DNA from: Streptomyces hygroscopicus
GTDB lineage: Bacteria > Actinomycetota > Actinomycetes > Streptomycetales > Streptomycetaceae
Reading direction: 5' to 3'
NCBI GenBank assembly: GCA_002021875.1
Contig: CP018627.1
Span: forward strand, 3,286,001 to 3,350,000
DNA: 64,000 nucleotides
Numbering within the stretch: the stretch's first letter is position 1; each line of letters starts with the position of its first letter. The notes beneath the pieces were generated by a model, which was not told the origin of the DNA, made no database searches, and saw only the letters and a program-made list of their open reading frames with translations. The position numbers and the translations under genes were made by a program. Positions 26,294 to 35,460 of this stretch are shown here, piece after piece.

Positions 26294-27454
26294 ATGTCCC
26301 TCACCTTCCACTGGTTCCTGCCCACCAACGGCGACAGCCGCCATGTCGTCGGCGGTGGCCATGGCACCCCCGTCACCTCGGCCGGTGGGGACCGCCCGCC
26401 GTCCGTCGGCTACCTCTCCCAGATCGCCCGCGCCGCCGAACACCTCGGCTTCGAAGGCGCTCTCACCCCGACCGGCGCCTGGTGCGAGGACGCCTGGCTG
26501 ACCACCGCGATGGTCAGCCAGCACACCGAGCGGCTGAAGTTCCTGGTGGCCTTCCGGCCCGGCTTCCTCTCGCCCACCTTCGCCGCCCAGATGGCCTCCA
26601 CCTACCAGCGGCAGACCGGCGGGCGGCTGATGCTCAACGTGGTCACCGGCGGCGAGAGCCATGAGCAGCGTGCCTACGGCGACTTCCTCGACAAGGACGC
26701 CCGCTACGCCCGCACCGGCGAGTTCCTGGGCATCGTCCGCGACCTGTGGGACGGCAAGACCGTCGATGCCACCGGCGAACACCTCCACATCGAGGGCGCC
26801 AAGCTGGCCCGGCTCCCCGACCCGCTCCCGCAGGTGTACTTCGGCGGCTCCTCCCCCGCCGCGGGCCAGGTCGCCGCCCGCCATTCCGACGTCTACCTCA
26901 CCTGGGGCGAACCCCCCGCCGAGGTCGCCAAGAAGATCGCCTGGATCCGCTCCCTCGCCGCCGAACAGGGCCGTACGATCCGCTTCGGCATCCGGCTGCA
27001 TGTCATCACCCGCGACACCGCCGAACAGGCATGGGCCGAGGCCCGCCGACTGCTCGACGGCTTCGACCCGGAGACCGTGCGCTCCATCCAGACCGGCCTC
27101 GGCCGCAGCGAGTCCGAGGGCCAGCAGCGCATGCTCGCCCTGCACGGCGGCAGCCTGGACAACCTCGAGATCTACCCCAACCTCTGGGCCGGGGTGGGCC
27201 TGGTCCGGGGCGGCGCGGGTACGGCCCTGGTGGGCAGCCACGCCGAGGTCGCCGAGCGGATCGCCGAATACCACCGCCTCGGGATCGACGAGTTCATCCT
27301 GTCCGGCTATCCGCACCTGGAGGAGGCGTACTGGTTCGGCGAGGGCGTCCTGCCCGTGCTGCGGCGGCAGGGCCTGTGGTCCCACCCGTTCCAGCCCGCC
27401 GCTTCCGAACAGCCCACCGCCCAGGTCCCGTTCGCGGCGGCCGGGAGTTCCTGA
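26294..27454 (+). CDS. ssuD: FMNH2-dependent alkanesulfonate monooxygenase
   Basis: The 386-aa protein is a luciferase-fold monooxygenase with the SsuD/MsuD features FHWFLPTNGDSR at the start, MLNVVTGGESHEQRAYGDFLDKDARYARTGEF (catalytic Arg/His region) and PQVYFGGSSPAAGQVAARH. It desulfonates C1-Cn alkanesulfonates to aldehyde and sulfite. ATG 26294 follows ACGGAG, 30 bp after the flavoprotein gene. No sulfonate ABC transporter (ssuABC) lies in this cluster, so uptake must be encoded elsewhere or substrates enter by diffusion, as dimethyl sulfone can. Confidence 0.9.
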   Translation: MSLTFHWFLPTNGDSRHVVGGGHGTPVTSAGGDRPPSVGYLSQIARAAEHLGFEGALTPTGAWCEDAWLTTAMVSQHTERLKFLVAFRPGFLSPTFAAQMASTYQRQTGGRLMLNVVTGGESHEQRAYGDFLDKDARYARTGEFLGIVRDLWDGKTVDATGEHLHIEGAKLARLPDPLPQVYFGGSSPAAGQVAARHSDVYLTWGEPPAEVAKKIAWIRSLAAEQGRTIRFGIRLHVITRDTAEQAWAEARRLLDGFDPETVRSIQTGLGRSESEGQQRMLALHGGSLDNLEIYPNLWAGVGLVRGGAGTALVGSHAEVAERIAEYHRLGIDEFILSGYPHLEEAYWFGEGVLPVLRRQGLWSHPFQPAASEQPTAQVPFAAAGSS

Positions 27455-27511
27455 CGGCCCGGTGACGTCGGGTGGCGTGCCCGCGGTTGAGTCCGCGGGC
27501 GCGCCTCCGGC

Positions 27512-27697
27512 TCAGCCGTGTGCGGCGAACCGGACGAACTGCGCCCAGCCGTCACGGCTGACGGCAAGACCGGGGCGCGCCGTGTCCTTGGAGTCCCGTA
27601 CGTGGACGGCCCCTTCGGTGACGGCGACCTCCACGCAGCTGTCACCCTGACTACCGCTGTAGCTGGACTTGAACCAGGTGAGTTCCGCCCTACTCAT
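27512..27697 (-). CDS. DUF397 small protein
   Basis: The 61-aa protein has the complete DUF397 pattern WFKSSYSG...CVEVA...VRDSKD....L.VS...W..FV. These proteins are encoded beside WhiJ-type XRE regulators in streptomycetes and are thought to act as their antagonists or partners. Its ATG overlaps the stop of the XRE gene (ATGA), so they are translationally coupled. Confidence 0.92.
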   Translation of the reverse strand: MSRAELTWFKSSYSGSQGDSCVEVAVTEGAVHVRDSKDTARPGLAVSRDGWAQFVRFAAHG

Positions 27698-28551
27698 AGG
27701 TCTCCTCGCAGTCGCTCCAGCAGGCCACGGGAGTCTTGGGGTGTCAGGGCCTGCGAGCGCAGTGTGTCATAGCGCTGGTGGAGGAGGCGTACCTCTTTCG
27801 AGTTGGCAATCAGCCGTCCGTTCTGCTGCCCTTCGGAGTACGCGAGGCGCCGCCCCTCCGGCGTTTCCAACAGCTGTACCGGACCGTCCAGGCATGCATG
27901 CAACTCAGCTTCCAGCGGGACCACTTGCAGCTTCACGTTACGCAGCGCGCTGCGCTCCAGCACGTGGTCGAGCAAGGCCCGCCGCTGCTCCCCGTCGCCG
28001 AACCTCCTCCGGAAGACGGCCTCATCCACGATGAAGCTGAACGGGACGTGCGGCCGCTCGTGCAGCATCTTCTGCCGCTCGGTCCGCGCTACAAGCTGGG
28101 CCTCCAACTGCTCATCCGTCAGCAGAGGGATGGTGCCCTCGAACACCGCCCGCGCGTAGTGCTCAGACTGCAACAACCCCGGCACCAGCCGACACTCATA
28201 CGTGCACAGACTCACCGCCACCCGCTCCAGCCGCGCCCATCGCCGGAACCACGCCGCGAGCCCCGGCTCGCCGCGCGACAGATGCCGGGCCGCCTTCCGC
28301 AGCACGCCCGTATTGCCCAGGACCTCCTCCGCCCGCTCCACGAACGACTCGTCCGGCATGCGCCGCCCCAGCTCCACCGACGCCACGGTGTGCTTCGAGA
28401 ACCGGACCAGCTCCCCGAACTGAGCCCGGCTCAGGCCCGCGTGCTCGCGCAGGGCCTGGACGACGGCGCCGAACGTCCGCAGACTGTCCGAGGGATCGGG
28501 TTCCCGCTCCCAGTCGCCGTCTCCTCCCGCACAGGCGTCGTCAGTCGTCAT
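27694..28551 (-). CDS. WhiJ-type XRE regulator with DUF5753 domain
   Basis: The 285-aa protein has an N-terminal HTH (about residues 25-85, ALREHAGLSRAQFGELVRFSKHTVASVELG) and a C-terminal DUF5753 domain (about 100-280, including YECRLVPGLLQSEHYARAV and HVPFSFIVDEAVFRR). WhiJ-like proteins affect development and secondary metabolism in Streptomyces, usually with a DUF397 partner, as here. The ATG at 28551 was chosen over an upstream frame that continues into the divergent gene. The third module member, a HATPase protein, is divergent 160 bp away. Confidence 0.9.
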   Translation of the reverse strand: MTTDDACAGGDGDWEREPDPSDSLRTFGAVVQALREHAGLSRAQFGELVRFSKHTVASVELGRRMPDESFVERAEEVLGNTGVLRKAARHLSRGEPGLAAWFRRWARLERVAVSLCTYECRLVPGLLQSEHYARAVFEGTIPLLTDEQLEAQLVARTERQKMLHERPHVPFSFIVDEAVFRRRFGDGEQRRALLDHVLERSALRNVKLQVVPLEAELHACLDGPVQLLETPEGRRLAYSEGQQNGRLIANSKEVRLLHQRYDTLRSQALTPQDSRGLLERLRGDL

Positions 28552-28711
28552 ACGCGGCCACCTCCAAGTGCGTACGTGCGAGGCCCCCGCGCTCGACTCA
28601 CCCAGGGTGACGGAACGCCGGGGTACTGTCCACTGACGGTGCCCGTACGCTGACGCCGCGTACGTGGCGCGCCACTCGCGCCAGCCACCGGACACCCGCC
28701 ACCGTGGCGCC

Positions 28712-29152
28712 ATGAACGCAAGCACACCCCAACTCCCCGCCACGAACTGGACCTTTACTCAACGCCTGTCCTCCACGCGGCGCGGGGCCCGGCTGGCCCG
28801 GCTGCTCGCCGTGGAGCAGCTCCGCGTCTGGCCCGTGTCACCCGGCGTCGCCGACCGCGCCATGGCGATCATCGCCGAGCTGAGCGCCAACGCGGCACTC
28901 CACGGGCGCGTACCGGGCCGCGACTTCCGGCTCGGCCTCGTCCTCGACGGCGCCACGGAAACCCTCCGCATCGAGGTCACCGACACACGGGGCGAGCGGC
29001 AGCCCACCCTCCAGCCGACCGCTCCTCCCCCGGACCGTGAAACCGGGCGCGGCCTGCTGCTGGTGGACGCGCTCGCCGACCGATGGGGCACCGAGCCGCA
29101 CCATCCGGTGGGCAAGACGGTGTGGGCGGAGTTGGATTCCCGCACCGGCTGA
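28712..29152 (+). CDS. HATPase-fold regulatory kinase (anti-sigma-like)
   Basis: The 146-aa protein is a stand-alone GHKL ATPase domain with N-box AELSANAALHG and G-box RGLLLVDALAD. It resembles streptomycete RsbW/SpoIIAB-like ATP-binding regulators often located next to WhiJ/DUF397 pairs. Such proteins phosphorylate or hold anti-sigma antagonists or partner regulators. It is divergent from the XRE gene; the 160-bp gap probably holds both promoters. Length is normal for the group. Confidence 0.85.
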   Translation: MNASTPQLPATNWTFTQRLSSTRRGARLARLLAVEQLRVWPVSPGVADRAMAIIAELSANAALHGRVPGRDFRLGLVLDGATETLRIEVTDTRGERQPTLQPTAPPPDRETGRGLLLVDALADRWGTEPHHPVGKTVWAELDSRTG

Positions 29153-29224
29153 CCCGCGGGTCGCAGGCACGGCGCACCCCTGCTCGGCAGGGGTGCGCTC
29201 ATCGCCTGTTCGGGCGGCCACGGT

Positions 29225-31549
29225 TCAGTCCGGCAGCCCCCACGGCTTGGCGTCGCCGACGGCCGGGACGTCGCGCGGGGCCGGGTCCGGGCGGTGGCCC
29301 CGGGGGGTGATGAGGGCCGTCGCGTCGCGGGCCAGGGGGATCTCGATGCGGCCGGGGCCGGTCGTGCGGTAGCGGAGGGGGCGGCCACGGGGGTCGCGGA
29401 CGTCGATCGGGCCGGGGATGCCGTGGTGCAGGACGAGCGGGGCACCGGCCTCGCTGTGGACGCGGATCCAGCGGGTGCGCCCGGCCGAGCGGTCGGCGTC
29501 CACGAGGAAGGCGCCCTGGGTGCGCAGCGACTGGACCGAGAGGTCGGGCCAGCGACGGGAGACGGACGGGAAGACCCGCACCACGCCGTTGTGGCTCTGG
29601 ACGGCCATCTCGAGGATCGACTGGGCCGCCGTCAGGGGGCTTTCGGTGGCGAGGTTGCCGCCCTCGACGTACATGGTGTTCGGGGTGATCCAGGCGTTCT
29701 TGATCAGGTTGCCGTCGGTGAGGAAGGTGAGGAAGTCCAGGGCCTCCTCGGGCCGTTCCATGCGCGAGGCCATGGAGGAGGCGACGGCGTAGCTGTAACC
29801 GGCCCACAGGCTGCGGTCCTTGACCCAGTGGTCGAAGGTGGTCCGCATGATGTCCCGGTCGGCCGGACGGTCCCAGTCCAGCTCGTGCAGCGGGTAGAGC
29901 CAGAGCATATGGGAGAAGTGGCGGTGGGACTCGGTGAGCGGCTTCTCGGCGCCGATCATGATGCCGGTGGCATCGCGGGGGTAGGCCACGAGGCGGTCGA
30001 GGATCTCGCGCCAGCGCCGGGCGCGGGGGTGGTCGGTGCGGAGGATGCGCAGGCAGTCCAGGAGGGTGGCGCAGCCCCAGCGGAGCAGGGAGAGGTCGTA
30101 GGTGCAGTCCTCGGCGTCCGCCCACTCCGGTGAGCGGGTCAGCGGCAGATGCAGTTTCCCGTCGCCGCCCTCGTAGAGGAAGTGGTCGTAGAAGTTCACC
30201 GCCTTGGCCAGGATCGGGTAGAGGACGTCGCGCACGATGCGGATGTCCATGGTGTGGCGGTAGCTGAGCCAGACGTTGTGCATGGCCCAGATGAGATTGC
30301 CGTTGTTGTCGGTCTTGGTGGCGGTGCCGGGGATGCCGACGGTCTTGTCGCCGGGGCGCAGCAGCCAGTCGGAGGGGTGAGCGAGGGCGTAGGTGTCGCC
30401 GTCCCGGTACTCCGGTGGGACGGACAGCGGCAGATTCTTCTCGAACTCCTTGAAGGTGGAGGTGACGGAGTCGAGTTCGAGGTGGTTGGAGCCCTGGACC
30501 AGCCAGGTGGCGATCTGGACGTTGAGGTTCCACCAGACCGCGGTCCAACTCCCGCCGGTCTCCGGGTACCACGGCCCCCATTCGGACATCGAGGGCCCGT
30601 CGGCGCGGGTGGCGCAGGCGACCTTGTAGAGCTGGATCCAGTAGAAGCTCTGCAGCCGCTTGTCGGGTACGGAGACCAGGCTGTGCTGGTAGAAGCGGTG
30701 CCACCAGGCGCGGTGGGAGCGCACCAGCTCGTCGGGGTCGGTGGCCAGGGTCCGGGCCACCTCGGCGACGGCCAGTTGGGTGGTGTGCGACAGGTCCTCG
30801 GGGTGGCGGTAGACGATATGGGCGGCCAGCAGCCTGCCGGTGCCCACGCGCCGTTCCCGCCAGGCGGTGGTCCAGCCGCCGCCCGCGATCAGCGGCTGTT
30901 CGACGTAGTGGGTGGCGCCCGCGGAGCCGGTGCGGGGGTCGGGGTTGCCCGTGTAGTCGGCGGGCTTGTCCTTGGTCCGGGGTGAGGCGGCGGGCATCCA
31001 GGTGAACGACCAGGCCGCGGCCTCCTCACCGGCGCTCGGCCGGGTGGAGATCAGCAGCGCGCCACGGGCGTTGTGCACCAGCATCGTGAAGCGGACGCTG
31101 CCCCGGGTGGTGGTGACGGTGCCGCGCAGCTCGGCGTCCCAGATGTCGAGCGTCCAGTCGACACCGGTCACCTCTCCGGCGAGAGTGAGGTCGAAATGTC
31201 CTATGGGCAGCCGGGAGAAGCCGTACGGGGCGCGCCACTGGGGGCGCTGGTCCTGTACCTGGGTGTGGCTGAGCATGACCTTCACGGAGTTGGGTGTCTC
31301 GCCCTTGTACACCACCGCGCCGAGCAGGCCGTTGGCCAGGAAGGGGCCGTCCTTCCAGTCGCCCGGCATCCGCCGCCACCGCGGGGCGGCGGCCCTGACC
31401 ATGCGTTCTGGCAGGGCCGCCGCTCCGCCGGACACCTGGGGAGCGGCCCAGGCGGTGCCCGATCCGGCCAGCCAGCCTCCGGCGCCGACCACGGCGGCCG
31501 TGCCGATCACACCTCTGCGAGAGATCCCGTCCCCTGTTGGCGCGGTCAC
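29225..31549 (-). CDS. Tat-exported GH95-like glycoside hydrolase
   Basis: The 774-aa protein starts with a Tat signal peptide (SRRGVIG followed by a hydrophobic stretch to about AWAAPQ). The N-terminal beta domain contains DGPFLANGLLGAVVYKG; an (alpha/alpha)-barrel follows (about 300-620) and a C-terminal segment with SHNGVVRVFPSVSRRWPDLSVQSLRTQGAFLVDA, the pattern of GH95 alpha-fucosidase-type enzymes. Substrate (fucoside or galactoside) is inferred. The GTG at 31549 is preferred because the upstream ATG (31564) itself overlaps the GGGAGG ribosome binding site, placed 7 bases before the GTG. It stands as a single gene downstream of the ABC importer operon. Confidence 0.8.
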   Translation of the reverse strand: MTAPTGDGISRRGVIGTAAVVGAGGWLAGSGTAWAAPQVSGGAAALPERMVRAAAPRWRRMPGDWKDGPFLANGLLGAVVYKGETPNSVKVMLSHTQVQDQRPQWRAPYGFSRLPIGHFDLTLAGEVTGVDWTLDIWDAELRGTVTTTRGSVRFTMLVHNARGALLISTRPSAGEEAAAWSFTWMPAASPRTKDKPADYTGNPDPRTGSAGATHYVEQPLIAGGGWTTAWRERRVGTGRLLAAHIVYRHPEDLSHTTQLAVAEVARTLATDPDELVRSHRAWWHRFYQHSLVSVPDKRLQSFYWIQLYKVACATRADGPSMSEWGPWYPETGGSWTAVWWNLNVQIATWLVQGSNHLELDSVTSTFKEFEKNLPLSVPPEYRDGDTYALAHPSDWLLRPGDKTVGIPGTATKTDNNGNLIWAMHNVWLSYRHTMDIRIVRDVLYPILAKAVNFYDHFLYEGGDGKLHLPLTRSPEWADAEDCTYDLSLLRWGCATLLDCLRILRTDHPRARRWREILDRLVAYPRDATGIMIGAEKPLTESHRHFSHMLWLYPLHELDWDRPADRDIMRTTFDHWVKDRSLWAGYSYAVASSMASRMERPEEALDFLTFLTDGNLIKNAWITPNTMYVEGGNLATESPLTAAQSILEMAVQSHNGVVRVFPSVSRRWPDLSVQSLRTQGAFLVDADRSAGRTRWIRVHSEAGAPLVLHHGIPGPIDVRDPRGRPLRYRTTGPGRIEIPLARDATALITPRGHRPDPAPRDVPAVGDAKPWGLPD

Positions 31550-31741
31550 GTATGTGCCTCCCATATCCGGTGGTGAACTACGTGAACTACCGGCATGGTG
31601 CAGGGCGCATGGGCACCTGGGAATACCTCCGACGTATGGAAATTCAGCGGGCTACGTATTCGCAGGTGAGGCGGGATAAGCTCCTCACATTGAGCCGCCG
31701 ATGGCCAGAGTGAGCCGATGTCTCGCCATCGACGGTCGCGG

Positions 31742-32599
31742 TCACAGCTCGGCGAGTTCCGCCCGCAGCCGTACCGTCTCCGCCGGATCCCAGCCGTCGT
31801 GCGGCACCGAGGACAGCAGGAGCCGGGTGTACGGATCCGCCGGGGTGTCCAGCACTCGGGCCGTCGGGCCCGTCTCGACCGCACGGCCGCGCCGCATCAC
31901 CAGCGTGTCGTCCGTGATGTGGCGTACGACGGCCAGGTCATGGCTGACGAACACCAGGGCCACGCCGGTCTCCCGGCGGATGTCGGCGAGCAGCCGGAGG
32001 ATCTGCGCCTGGATGGACACATCCAGCGCCGCCACCGCCTCGTCCAGGACCAGCACCTCCGGCTCCACGGCGAGCGCGCGGGCGATGGCCAGCCGCTGGC
32101 GCTGCCCGCCCGACAGGCCCCGCGGGCGGGCGTCGCCCTCCCGCTTGCCCAGGCCCACCTGGTCGAGCAGCTCGGCGATCCGGTCGGTGGCGGCCTGCCC
32201 CTCGTACCGGCCGTGCAGCCGCAGGGCGGTGCGCAGGCACTGACGCGCGGTCAGGCGCGGGTCGAGCGATACGTACGGGTCCTGGAAGACGATCTGGATC
32301 TCGCGGGCGCGGCCCAGCCGGGCCGTCCTGCGCGCGCCCGGTCCGAGCGGCATCCGGCCGCTTCGCCGCCCGGGCGTGCGCTCCCGCCCGTTCACGGTGA
32401 TCGTCCCCGCGTCGGGGCGCACCAGGTCGACCAGGATCCGGGCCACCGTGGTCTTGCCGGAGCCGGACTCCCCGACGATGCCGAGCGAGCCGCCGGCCGG
32501 CACGGAGAACGACACATCGTCCACGGCCGTCGTCCGGCCACCGCCCGGGAGCGCGTAGCTCTTGCGCAGCCCCTGTACGACGAGTGCGGGCTCGGTCAT
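31742..32599 (-). CDS. oligopeptide-type ABC transporter ATPase (OppF-like)
   Basis: The 285-aa ATPase has Walker A GESGSGKTT, Q-loop QDPYVSLDPR, signature LSGGQRQRLAIARAL, Walker B VLVLDEAVAALD and the switch His in VSHDLAVVRH. It energises the importer with its partner ATPase. Its ATG overlaps the partner's stop (ATGA). It is the last gene of the importer operon. The usual Opp C-terminal zinc/iron-sulfur extension is absent here but present in the partner. Confidence 0.9.
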   Translation of the reverse strand: MTEPALVVQGLRKSYALPGGGRTTAVDDVSFSVPAGGSLGIVGESGSGKTTVARILVDLVRPDAGTITVNGRERTPGRRSGRMPLGPGARRTARLGRAREIQIVFQDPYVSLDPRLTARQCLRTALRLHGRYEGQAATDRIAELLDQVGLGKREGDARPRGLSGGQRQRLAIARALAVEPEVLVLDEAVAALDVSIQAQILRLLADIRRETGVALVFVSHDLAVVRHITDDTLVMRRGRAVETGPTARVLDTPADPYTRLLLSSVPHDGWDPAETVRLRAELAEL

Positions 32600-33627
32600 G
32601 CGCTGCTCCTCGATACGAGTTCCAGTCGGCGGCAGGCCGCGGAGCCGCCGTCCGCGAAGCCGCCCTCCTCCGGTCCGTCGCCGCCGCCGCCACCGCCGCC
32701 GAACGGGACCGGCACCGGCGCCCAGGTCTCGCACTCCGCCTCGGCCCGTGCGCAGCGCGGGAGGAAGGGGCAGCCGGTGAAGGCGTCGGACAGGGACGGC
32801 GGGCGGCCGGGGATGGGGCGCGGTTCGCGGTCGTCCTCCAGGGTGGGCGAGCATTCCAGCAGGCCGCGGGTGTAGGGATGCCTGGGGTCGGCGAACAGCC
32901 CGTGGGCGGGCTGGTGTTCCACCACGCGGCCCGCGTACATCACGTACACGCGGTCGCAGTAGGCCGCCGCGAGCGGCAGATCGTGGGTGATGAAGAGCGT
33001 GCCGAGACCGCTGCCGTCCTGCCGCCGCTCCTCCTGGATGCCCCGCAGCAGGGCCAGGACCTCCGCCTGGGTGGTCGCGTCCAGCGCGCTCGTCGCCTCG
33101 TCGGCGAGGAGGAGGTCGGGGCCGGTGGACAGGGCGGCGGCGATCACGACCCGTTGCAGCATGCCGCCGGACAGCTCATGCGGGCGCTGGCGCATCCGGC
33201 GCTCCGGGTCGGGCAGGCCCACCGAGGCCAGCAGCTCGGTGGCCTTCGCCACCGCGGCGCGGCGGGTCAGGCCCAGGACCCGGGTGAGCGGGTCGGTGAG
33301 GAAGTCGCCGATCCGGCGGACCGGGTTCATCGCCGAGCGCGGGTCCTGGAAGATCATGGAGACGGTGCGGGAGCGGTGCCGGCGCAGCCGGGCCGGGTCC
33401 ATGGCGAGCACGTCCTCGCCGTCCACCCGTACGGAGCCGGAGGTCCGCGCCCCGTCGGGGAGCATGCGCAGCACCGCCCGGGCCGTCGTGGACTTGCCGG
33501 AGCCGGACTCGCCGACCAGGCCGACCACTTCACCCCTGCCGACCCTCAGCGACACCTCGGCGAGCATGGGCCGGGCGGCGGCGCCTTCCGGCAGCCGGAT
33601 GGTGAGATCCTCGATGTCCAGCAGCAT
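32596..33627 (-). CDS. oligopeptide-type ABC transporter ATPase (OppD-like)
   Basis: The 343-aa ATPase has Walker A GESGSGKST, Q-loop QDPRSAMNP, signature LSGGMLQRVVIAAAL, Walker B LLLADEATSALD and H-loop ITHDLPLAAAY. The Opp/Dpp C-terminal extension (CPFLPRCARAEAECETWAP, with four Cys that can bind a cluster) is present, followed by a Gly-rich tail. It starts 6 bp after the permease gene stop and pairs with the OppF-like ATPase. Confidence 0.9.
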   Translation of the reverse strand: MLLDIEDLTIRLPEGAAARPMLAEVSLRVGRGEVVGLVGESGSGKSTTARAVLRMLPDGARTSGSVRVDGEDVLAMDPARLRRHRSRTVSMIFQDPRSAMNPVRRIGDFLTDPLTRVLGLTRRAAVAKATELLASVGLPDPERRMRQRPHELSGGMLQRVVIAAALSTGPDLLLADEATSALDATTQAEVLALLRGIQEERRQDGSGLGTLFITHDLPLAAAYCDRVYVMYAGRVVEHQPAHGLFADPRHPYTRGLLECSPTLEDDREPRPIPGRPPSLSDAFTGCPFLPRCARAEAECETWAPVPVPFGGGGGGGDGPEEGGFADGGSAACRRLELVSRSSA

Positions 33628-33633
33628 GGCCGC

Positions 33634-34485
33634 CTACCTCCCCTTGCCCAGCCGGTCCGAGACCCAGACCCCGACGATGTTGAAGGCCACCACGACGGCG
33701 GCGATGGCCGCGCCCGGTACGAGGGCCGGCAGCAGCGCCTCCTGCACCACGGCGTCCTGCCCCTCCTGCACCATCAGCCCCCAGTCGATCGAGGGCGATC
33801 CGGCGCCGAAGCCCAGATAGCTGAGGGTGGCCAGGCTCATCAGCCCCTCGCCGAAGAGCACCACGAGATAGCCGACGAGCGCACCGGCCAGATTGGGCAC
33901 GAGGTGGCGTACGCAGATCCGGGTCCCGCTCATGCCCTGGACCCGGTAGGCGTCGACATACGGCTGGGACCGCTCGGCGAGGGCGAGACTGCGGGTGTAG
34001 CGCGCGATCGTCGGTGCGTAGGCGAGACCCAGGGCGACGATCGACGTGGTGAGGCCGTCGCCGAAGACCGCGATCACCAGGACGACGAAGAGCAGGCCCG
34101 GGAAGGCGTACATCACATCGGTCACCCGCGAGAGCAGGGTGTCCACCCAGCCGCCGCGCCACGCCGCGACCGTTCCTATGGTGACGCCGAGCAGCGCGGC
34201 CAGCGCGAGCAGGGCCAGGGGTGCCAGCAGGCTGGACCGGGCGCCGTACAGGACCCGGGAGAGCAGGTCCTGTCCCGAGGCGTCGGTGCCCAGCGGATGC
34301 TCGGAGGTGGTCCCCGCGAGCGAGGCGGACAGGTCGACCGCGTCGGGCGCGTGCGGGGCGATCAGGGGAGCGCATACCGCCGCCAGCACGACCAGGGCGA
34401 GGAAGCCGCCCGCGATCATCACTTGTATCGGCCGTCGGGTCCGTACCCGCACCGGGATCAGGGCCCCGGCAGTCACCGTCGTCAT
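33634..34485 (-). CDS. ABC permease, DppC type
   Basis: The 283-aa permease has an N-terminal cytoplasmic stretch, one anchor helix (VMIAGGFLALVVLAAVCAPLIA), the typical HPLGTDASGQDLLSRVLYGAR loop and then five helices. The EAA-like motif is YRVQGMSGTRICVRHLVPN. It forms the channel with the DppB-type subunit. Its ATG overlaps the DppB stop by ATGA. Confidence 0.9.
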   Translation of the reverse strand: MTTVTAGALIPVRVRTRRPIQVMIAGGFLALVVLAAVCAPLIAPHAPDAVDLSASLAGTTSEHPLGTDASGQDLLSRVLYGARSSLLAPLALLALAALLGVTIGTVAAWRGGWVDTLLSRVTDVMYAFPGLLFVVLVIAVFGDGLTTSIVALGLAYAPTIARYTRSLALAERSQPYVDAYRVQGMSGTRICVRHLVPNLAGALVGYLVVLFGEGLMSLATLSYLGFGAGSPSIDWGLMVQEGQDAVVQEALLPALVPGAAIAAVVVAFNIVGVWVSDRLGKGR

Positions 34486-35456
34486 GCGGTCTTTCCTTCC
34501 GGCTTGCGTCCCGGCGTCCCGCCCGGCGCGACCCGGGGGTCGATCAGCGGATGGACCAGGTCGACCAGGGTGGTCACCACGACATAGCCGATGACCATCA
34601 GCAGCAGCACCGCCTGGGTGACCGGGAAGTCGTGGGTGGTGATGGCGCTCACCAGCAGTGAGCCGACGCCGCTGAGGCCGAAGGCGGTCTCGACCACCAC
34701 CGTTCCGGCGAGCATGCCCGCCATGACGAGCCCGCACATGGTGACGATCGGGCCGAGCGCGTTGCGCAGCACATGGCGGACGACGATCTGGCGCTCCGTC
34801 TGTCCGGAGGCGCGGGCGGCCTCCACATGGTCGGAGGCGTACGCCTCGGCCATCGCCTGCCGGGTGACCCGGCTGATCACGGCGAGCGCGCTGAGGGCCA
34901 GCGCGAAGGCGGGCAGCGTCAGATGGTGCAGCCGGCCGGTGAGCCCCTCGCCCTGGCCGGTCACCGGGAACCAGCCCAGCCGCACCCCGAACAGGGAGAC
35001 CAGCGCGATGGCCGCGACGAAGGCCGGGACCGAGGCGGCGAGCGTGGTGCCGCCGACGACGGCCGAGTCCACCCAGCCGCGGCGCAGCGCCGCCAGCACC
35101 CCGGAGCCGACACCCAGCACCACGAAGAACACCGTGGCGTAGGCGACGAGTTCCAGGGTGGTCGGCAGCCGGGCGCCGATCAGGTCGGCCACATGGTCGC
35201 GGTACTGGAACGACCGGCCCAGGTCGCCCTGGAGACCGTCCCACAGCCAGCGGCCGTACTGGACGACGAGCGGATCGTCGAGGTGGTGCTCCGCGCGGAC
35301 CGCCGCGAGCTTCTCCGGGGTGAGTTCCTGTCGGCTGCCGGAGAGGAGGACGGCGGGGTCCCCGGGGGCCGCGTAGACGGCGGCGAAGATGACGAACGAG
35401 GCGGCGAGCAGCGTGGCGAGCAGGCCGGCGATCCGCCGCGGCAGTCCGCGGATCAT
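34482..35456 (-). CDS. ABC permease, DppB type
   Basis: The 324-aa permease has the DppB-type start (anchor helix, then PGDPAVLL and ...DDPLVVQYGRWLWDGLQGDLGRSFQY), five further helices and the ARASGQTERQIVVRHVLRNAL coupling motif. Gene order (binding protein, B, C, D, F) is that of peptide or nickel importers. It begins 4 bp after the lipoprotein gene stop, so it is coupled to it. Confidence 0.9.
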   Translation of the reverse strand: MIRGLPRRIAGLLATLLAASFVIFAAVYAAPGDPAVLLSGSRQELTPEKLAAVRAEHHLDDPLVVQYGRWLWDGLQGDLGRSFQYRDHVADLIGARLPTTLELVAYATVFFVVLGVGSGVLAALRRGWVDSAVVGGTTLAASVPAFVAAIALVSLFGVRLGWFPVTGQGEGLTGRLHHLTLPAFALALSALAVISRVTRQAMAEAYASDHVEAARASGQTERQIVVRHVLRNALGPIVTMCGLVMAGMLAGTVVVETAFGLSGVGSLLVSAITTHDFPVTQAVLLLMVIGYVVVTTLVDLVHPLIDPRVAPGGTPGRKPEGKTA

Positions 35457-35460
35457 GGTG

